Source of the DNA: an uncultured Bacteroides sp.
GTDB taxonomy: Bacteria > Bacteroidota > Bacteroidia > Bacteroidales > Bacteroidaceae
Direction: 5' to 3'
Assembly (NCBI GenBank): GCA_900755095.1
Contig: CAAEFE010000034.1
Location: 1-7,547, forward strand
DNA length: 7,547 bases
Positions 5,581-7,547 of the stretch are shown piece after piece; the first letter of the stretch is position 1; each line of letters opens with the position of its first letter. The notes beneath the pieces were generated by a model that saw only the letters and a list, made by a program, of their open reading frames with translations, made no database searches and had not been told where the DNA came from. Made by a program: the position numbers and the translations under genes.

Positions 5581-6993
5581 ATGACAATGAAGAAAATATT
5601 ATTTGCTTTATTAACCGGTTGGATGGCAATTTCATTCACCGCATGCGATGACTTCTTGACAGAAACGCCATCAACTTCTGTTCCGACAGAAGAAGCCTTG
5701 GTTACTACCCAAGATTTTCAGAATGCTTTAAATGGTGTATATTACACATTAGGTTCATATCGTTTTCTGGGACGTGATGTATTAGCAATTGGAGATGCGC
5801 CAACGGATATCACTTCACATTCTGTTGCAACGTCTCATTTCTATGACATCTTCCGCTATCAGATACTGGATACTAATTCATACATAGAAGAAATATGGGC
5901 ATACGGATATTGGGCTATCGACCGTTGTGCACGTATCATTAAAGAAGGTACTTCATTTAAAGAAGTAACAAAGGGGGATCTGGCAGAAGTGGAAGGATGC
6001 ATCGCTCAAGCCTATGCTATTAAAGCCCTCTGCTCTTTCTATTTGACTAACATGTTTGGTTTGCCATATTCGGAAGCCAACAAAACGACATTAGGTATCG
6101 TAAACATTACTGAACCCGTCCCTGCCTATTCACAGGTGTCAAGAGTCAGTGTAGAACAAAATTATAGCCTGATTCTTGATGATATAACGAAAGCTAAAGA
6201 ATATTATGCTAAAGAAGGTGTTGAAAATGTAGGTAAACAGTATATGAATACGGCTGCAGTTGCTGCACTTGAAGCTCGCGTAAAACTCTATATGAAAAAT
6301 TACGAAGGGGCTATTACAGCGGCTCAAGAGGCAATAACCCTAAGTGGTGGTACAATTGTATCAACCAAAGAAGACTATAAGAATATGTACACGACATTGG
6401 CTGTTTCGACAGAAGACATTTTCTTTATAGCAAAAGCCGAAGATGATTATTTGTCCGCTAATGCTCTGAATACTTTATGGAATAAATACGGTTTGTCTAT
6501 TAACAGCGCAACAGTAGCAGAATATTCACCTAATGATATTCGGCTGGCGCTTCTTGGCGGTACGTGGACTGGTGGAAAAATGCGTGGTATCACAACCAAT
6601 AATCAGATTTCTAATTTACCAGTTTTCAGACTGCCTGAAATGTATTTAATACAGGCAGAAGCATATGCAAAACAGTCAACTCCTAATTATGGAAAAGCTA
6701 AAGAAAAGCTATTGGAAGTAGCTTCCAAAAGAAATCCGGATTTGGATGACAATGAAATAGCAGAGGATCAAACGGTTATTGATGCCATTGATAAAGAAAG
6801 AAAATTAGAACTGGTTCAAGAAGGACATCGCTTCTTTGATGCAAGAAGATTAGGTAAAATTATTAGTGTAGCAGATGGATCGTACACTAATTTCAACATC
6901 GCAAAATTTGTGTACCCAATACCTTCTTTTGAAGTCAATTCAGGTTTTGGAGTTATACAAACAGAGGGATGGAGTAATAATTTACCTCGATAA
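5581..6993 (+). CDS. SusD/RagB-family surface lipoprotein, partner of the silent SusC
   Basis: A 470-residue substrate-binding lipoprotein that would sit as a lid on its SusC partner at the cell surface. A lipoprotein signal peptide spans residues 1-21, with the lipobox SFTAC and lipidated Cys22. The acidic DD straight after it fits the Bacteroidetes signal for export to the outer surface. The N-terminal SusD-like domain and TPR-like helices (about 222-256, TAAVAALEARVKLYMKNYEG) are followed by the RagB/SusD C-terminal domain. Its typical motifs are RLPEMYLIQAEAY from residue 350 and DKERKLELVQEGHRFFDARR at 404-423. The length is at the short end for the family. ATG at 5581 and ATG at 5587 are both possible starts; the second (MKKIL) gives a more standard signal peptide. 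No clear ribosome site is seen, as is common in Bacteroides. It lies 20 bp after susC, in one operon, and ends before a strong terminator. The ligand is unknown. Confidence 0.93.
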   Translation: MTMKKILFALLTGWMAISFTACDDFLTETPSTSVPTEEALVTTQDFQNALNGVYYTLGSYRFLGRDVLAIGDAPTDITSHSVATSHFYDIFRYQILDTNSYIEEIWAYGYWAIDRCARIIKEGTSFKEVTKGDLAEVEGCIAQAYAIKALCSFYLTNMFGLPYSEANKTTLGIVNITEPVPAYSQVSRVSVEQNYSLILDDITKAKEYYAKEGVENVGKQYMNTAAVAALEARVKLYMKNYEGAITAAQEAITLSGGTIVSTKEDYKNMYTTLAVSTEDIFFIAKAEDDYLSANALNTLWNKYGLSINSATVAEYSPNDIRLALLGGTWTGGKMRGITTNNQISNLPVFRLPEMYLIQAEAYAKQSTPNYGKAKEKLLEVASKRNPDLDDNEIAEDQTVIDAIDKERKLELVQEGHRFFDARRLGKIISVADGSYTNFNIAKFVYPIPSFEVNSGFGVIQTEGWSNNLPR

Positions 6994-7045
6994 AACATTT
7001 TTTAATATTGCCTCCATATAAGGATAAGTTTTAAATAAATAGATG

Positions 7046-7090
7046 AGACCTGCAATTTCGATTAATTCTAAAATTGCAGGTCTTATTATT
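7046..7090 (+). terminator. Intrinsic terminator of the susC-susD operon
   Basis: AGACCTGCAATTT (7046-7058) pairs perfectly with AAATTGCAGGTCT (7071-7083), a 13-bp stem with a 12-nt loop, followed by a T-rich stretch (TATTATT). It begins 52 bp after the susD stop. It closes the two-gene operon, so no degradative enzyme gene is co-transcribed downstream within the window. Confidence 0.8.
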
Positions 7091-7448
7091 TATAAATATA
7101 TACATAAGTAGTTTTACGTAAGAAACAATAATTCGCTTGCAAAATTTCAATGAATGTCATATTTACCTTGACTAATAATCAACATTTGAATATTAGTCAG
7201 AATTAGTTTGTTGCAATTTTCTTCATATAGTATTCCCTTACTAAATAAATATCACACTTATTATCAGATAATTACGTCCATTTTGGGTAGAGATTAAGTA
7301 TTACATATATAGACTGGCAATAATAACGAATTTATTTAATTAGCTAATAATTAAGCATATATCTATCATTAATTAAGAAAAGAAAAAGCTCTCCACGCCT
7401 AAACATTAGATATTACATCATTGATAATCAATAATATACAAAATATTT
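7091..7448. other. AT-rich spacer before the next silent susC
   Basis: No reading frame with protein-like composition is visible on either strand. The stretch contains a near-perfect 31-bp palindrome (7169-7199) and a 13-bp palindrome (7420-7432) just before repeat copy 3. I found no convincing Bacteroides promoter, in keeping with the following susC being silent. Confidence 0.55.
7169..7199. repeat. Near-perfect 31-bp palindrome
   Basis: Outer arms TGACTAATA (7169-7177) and TATTAGTCA (7191-7199) pair fully. After a single A:A mismatch, inner arms TCAA (7179-7182) and TTGA (7186-7189) pair around a 3-nt loop. There is no T-run on the plus strand. It could be a protein-binding operator-like site or a structured RNA element; the sequence does not decide. 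Confidence 0.6.
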
Positions 7449-7480
7449 AGTTCTGCAAAGACTTTGCAGATTTCGTATAT
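7449..7480 (+). repeat. Recombination site copy 3, at the 5' edge of the second silent susC
   Basis: Identical over 32 bp to copy 1 read on its own strand, and one silent base different from copy 2, with which it is in direct orientation. The palindromic core is at 7452-7470. Upstream identity with copy 2 starts at 7444. Confidence 0.87.
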
Positions 7481-7547
7481 CGGAATGCAAACACAAGAAG
7501 TCGTTATTAAGCCAAATTTGAGAGTTGTATTAAAGGCTGACGCCCAA
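7464..7547 (+). CDS. Second silent, headless SusC-type transporter (partial, runs off right edge)
   Basis: Twenty-eight codons are visible from a nominal TTG start. The translation (from TLQISYIGMQTQEV to LRVVLKADAQ) differs from the first silent copy at only a few positions (for example VIKP in place of AIKL, and KADAQ in place of KSDAQ). It has no ATG before 7485, no signal peptide, and an in-frame TAA at 7425-7427 not far upstream. It is therefore a third alternative body for the same head. The rest, and presumably its own SusD partner, lie beyond the right edge. Confidence 0.85.
   Translation, partial: MQISYIGMQTQEVVIKPNLRVVLKADAQ

Noticed and set aside
1..7547. CRISPR array, rRNA, tRNA or riboswitch
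   Set aside because: No regularly spaced short repeats and no recognisable tRNA, rRNA or riboswitch core found on either strand by reading.

Overview
The window looks like chromosomal DNA from a gut Bacteroidales species (Bacteroides or a close relative). The evidence is a SusC/SusD outer-membrane nutrient-uptake pair, AT-rich spacers, weak or absent Shine-Dalgarno sequences, a Bacteroides-type promoter (ATTG, 19-bp gap, TATATTTG), and a tyrosine recombinase of the Arm-DNA-binding type common in this group. No species name can be justified from the sequence alone.

The layout fits a DNA-inversion switch (shufflon) acting on SusC-type TonB-dependent transporters. From left to right: (1) on the minus strand, 233 to 1, the intact 5' end of a susC gene with promoter, start codon, signal peptide and the start of its N-terminal domain, running off the left edge; (2) a 449-bp divergent spacer; (3) a tyrosine recombinase, 683-1855, plus strand; (4) an 870-bp gene-poor stretch with several inverted repeats and a probable decayed minus-strand reading frame; (5) a headless susC, 2741-5560, with no ATG start, signal peptide or nearby convincing promoter, followed after 20 bp by a susD-type lipoprotein gene (5581-6993) and a strong hairpin terminator (7046-7090); (6) a second spacer; (7) the start of another headless susC running off the right edge from about 7449.

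The key signal is a 32-bp element present three times: at 1-32 (minus strand, inside the intact susC head), at 2726-2757 and at 7449-7480 (plus strand, at the 5' edge of each headless susC). All three copies encode SSAKTLQISY in the same frame. A crossover between the left copy and either right copy would flip the promoter, signal-peptide head and recombinase together, and fuse the head in frame to a new transporter body. Joined to the body at 2741-5560 it would give a 1011-residue SusC, a normal length. In the arrangement shown, the transporter lying off the left edge should be ON and the two on the right OFF. The recombinase is the obvious candidate catalyst.

SusC/SusD shufflons of this general kind are known in Bacteroides fragilis and B. 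thetaiotaomicron, so the principle is not new. What is less expected here is the 9-1-9 palindromic core of the crossover site, the recombinase riding inside the moving segment, the tandem promoter-like repeats in front of the expressed head, and the structured 870-bp stretch that always stays between the recombinase and a silent gene.
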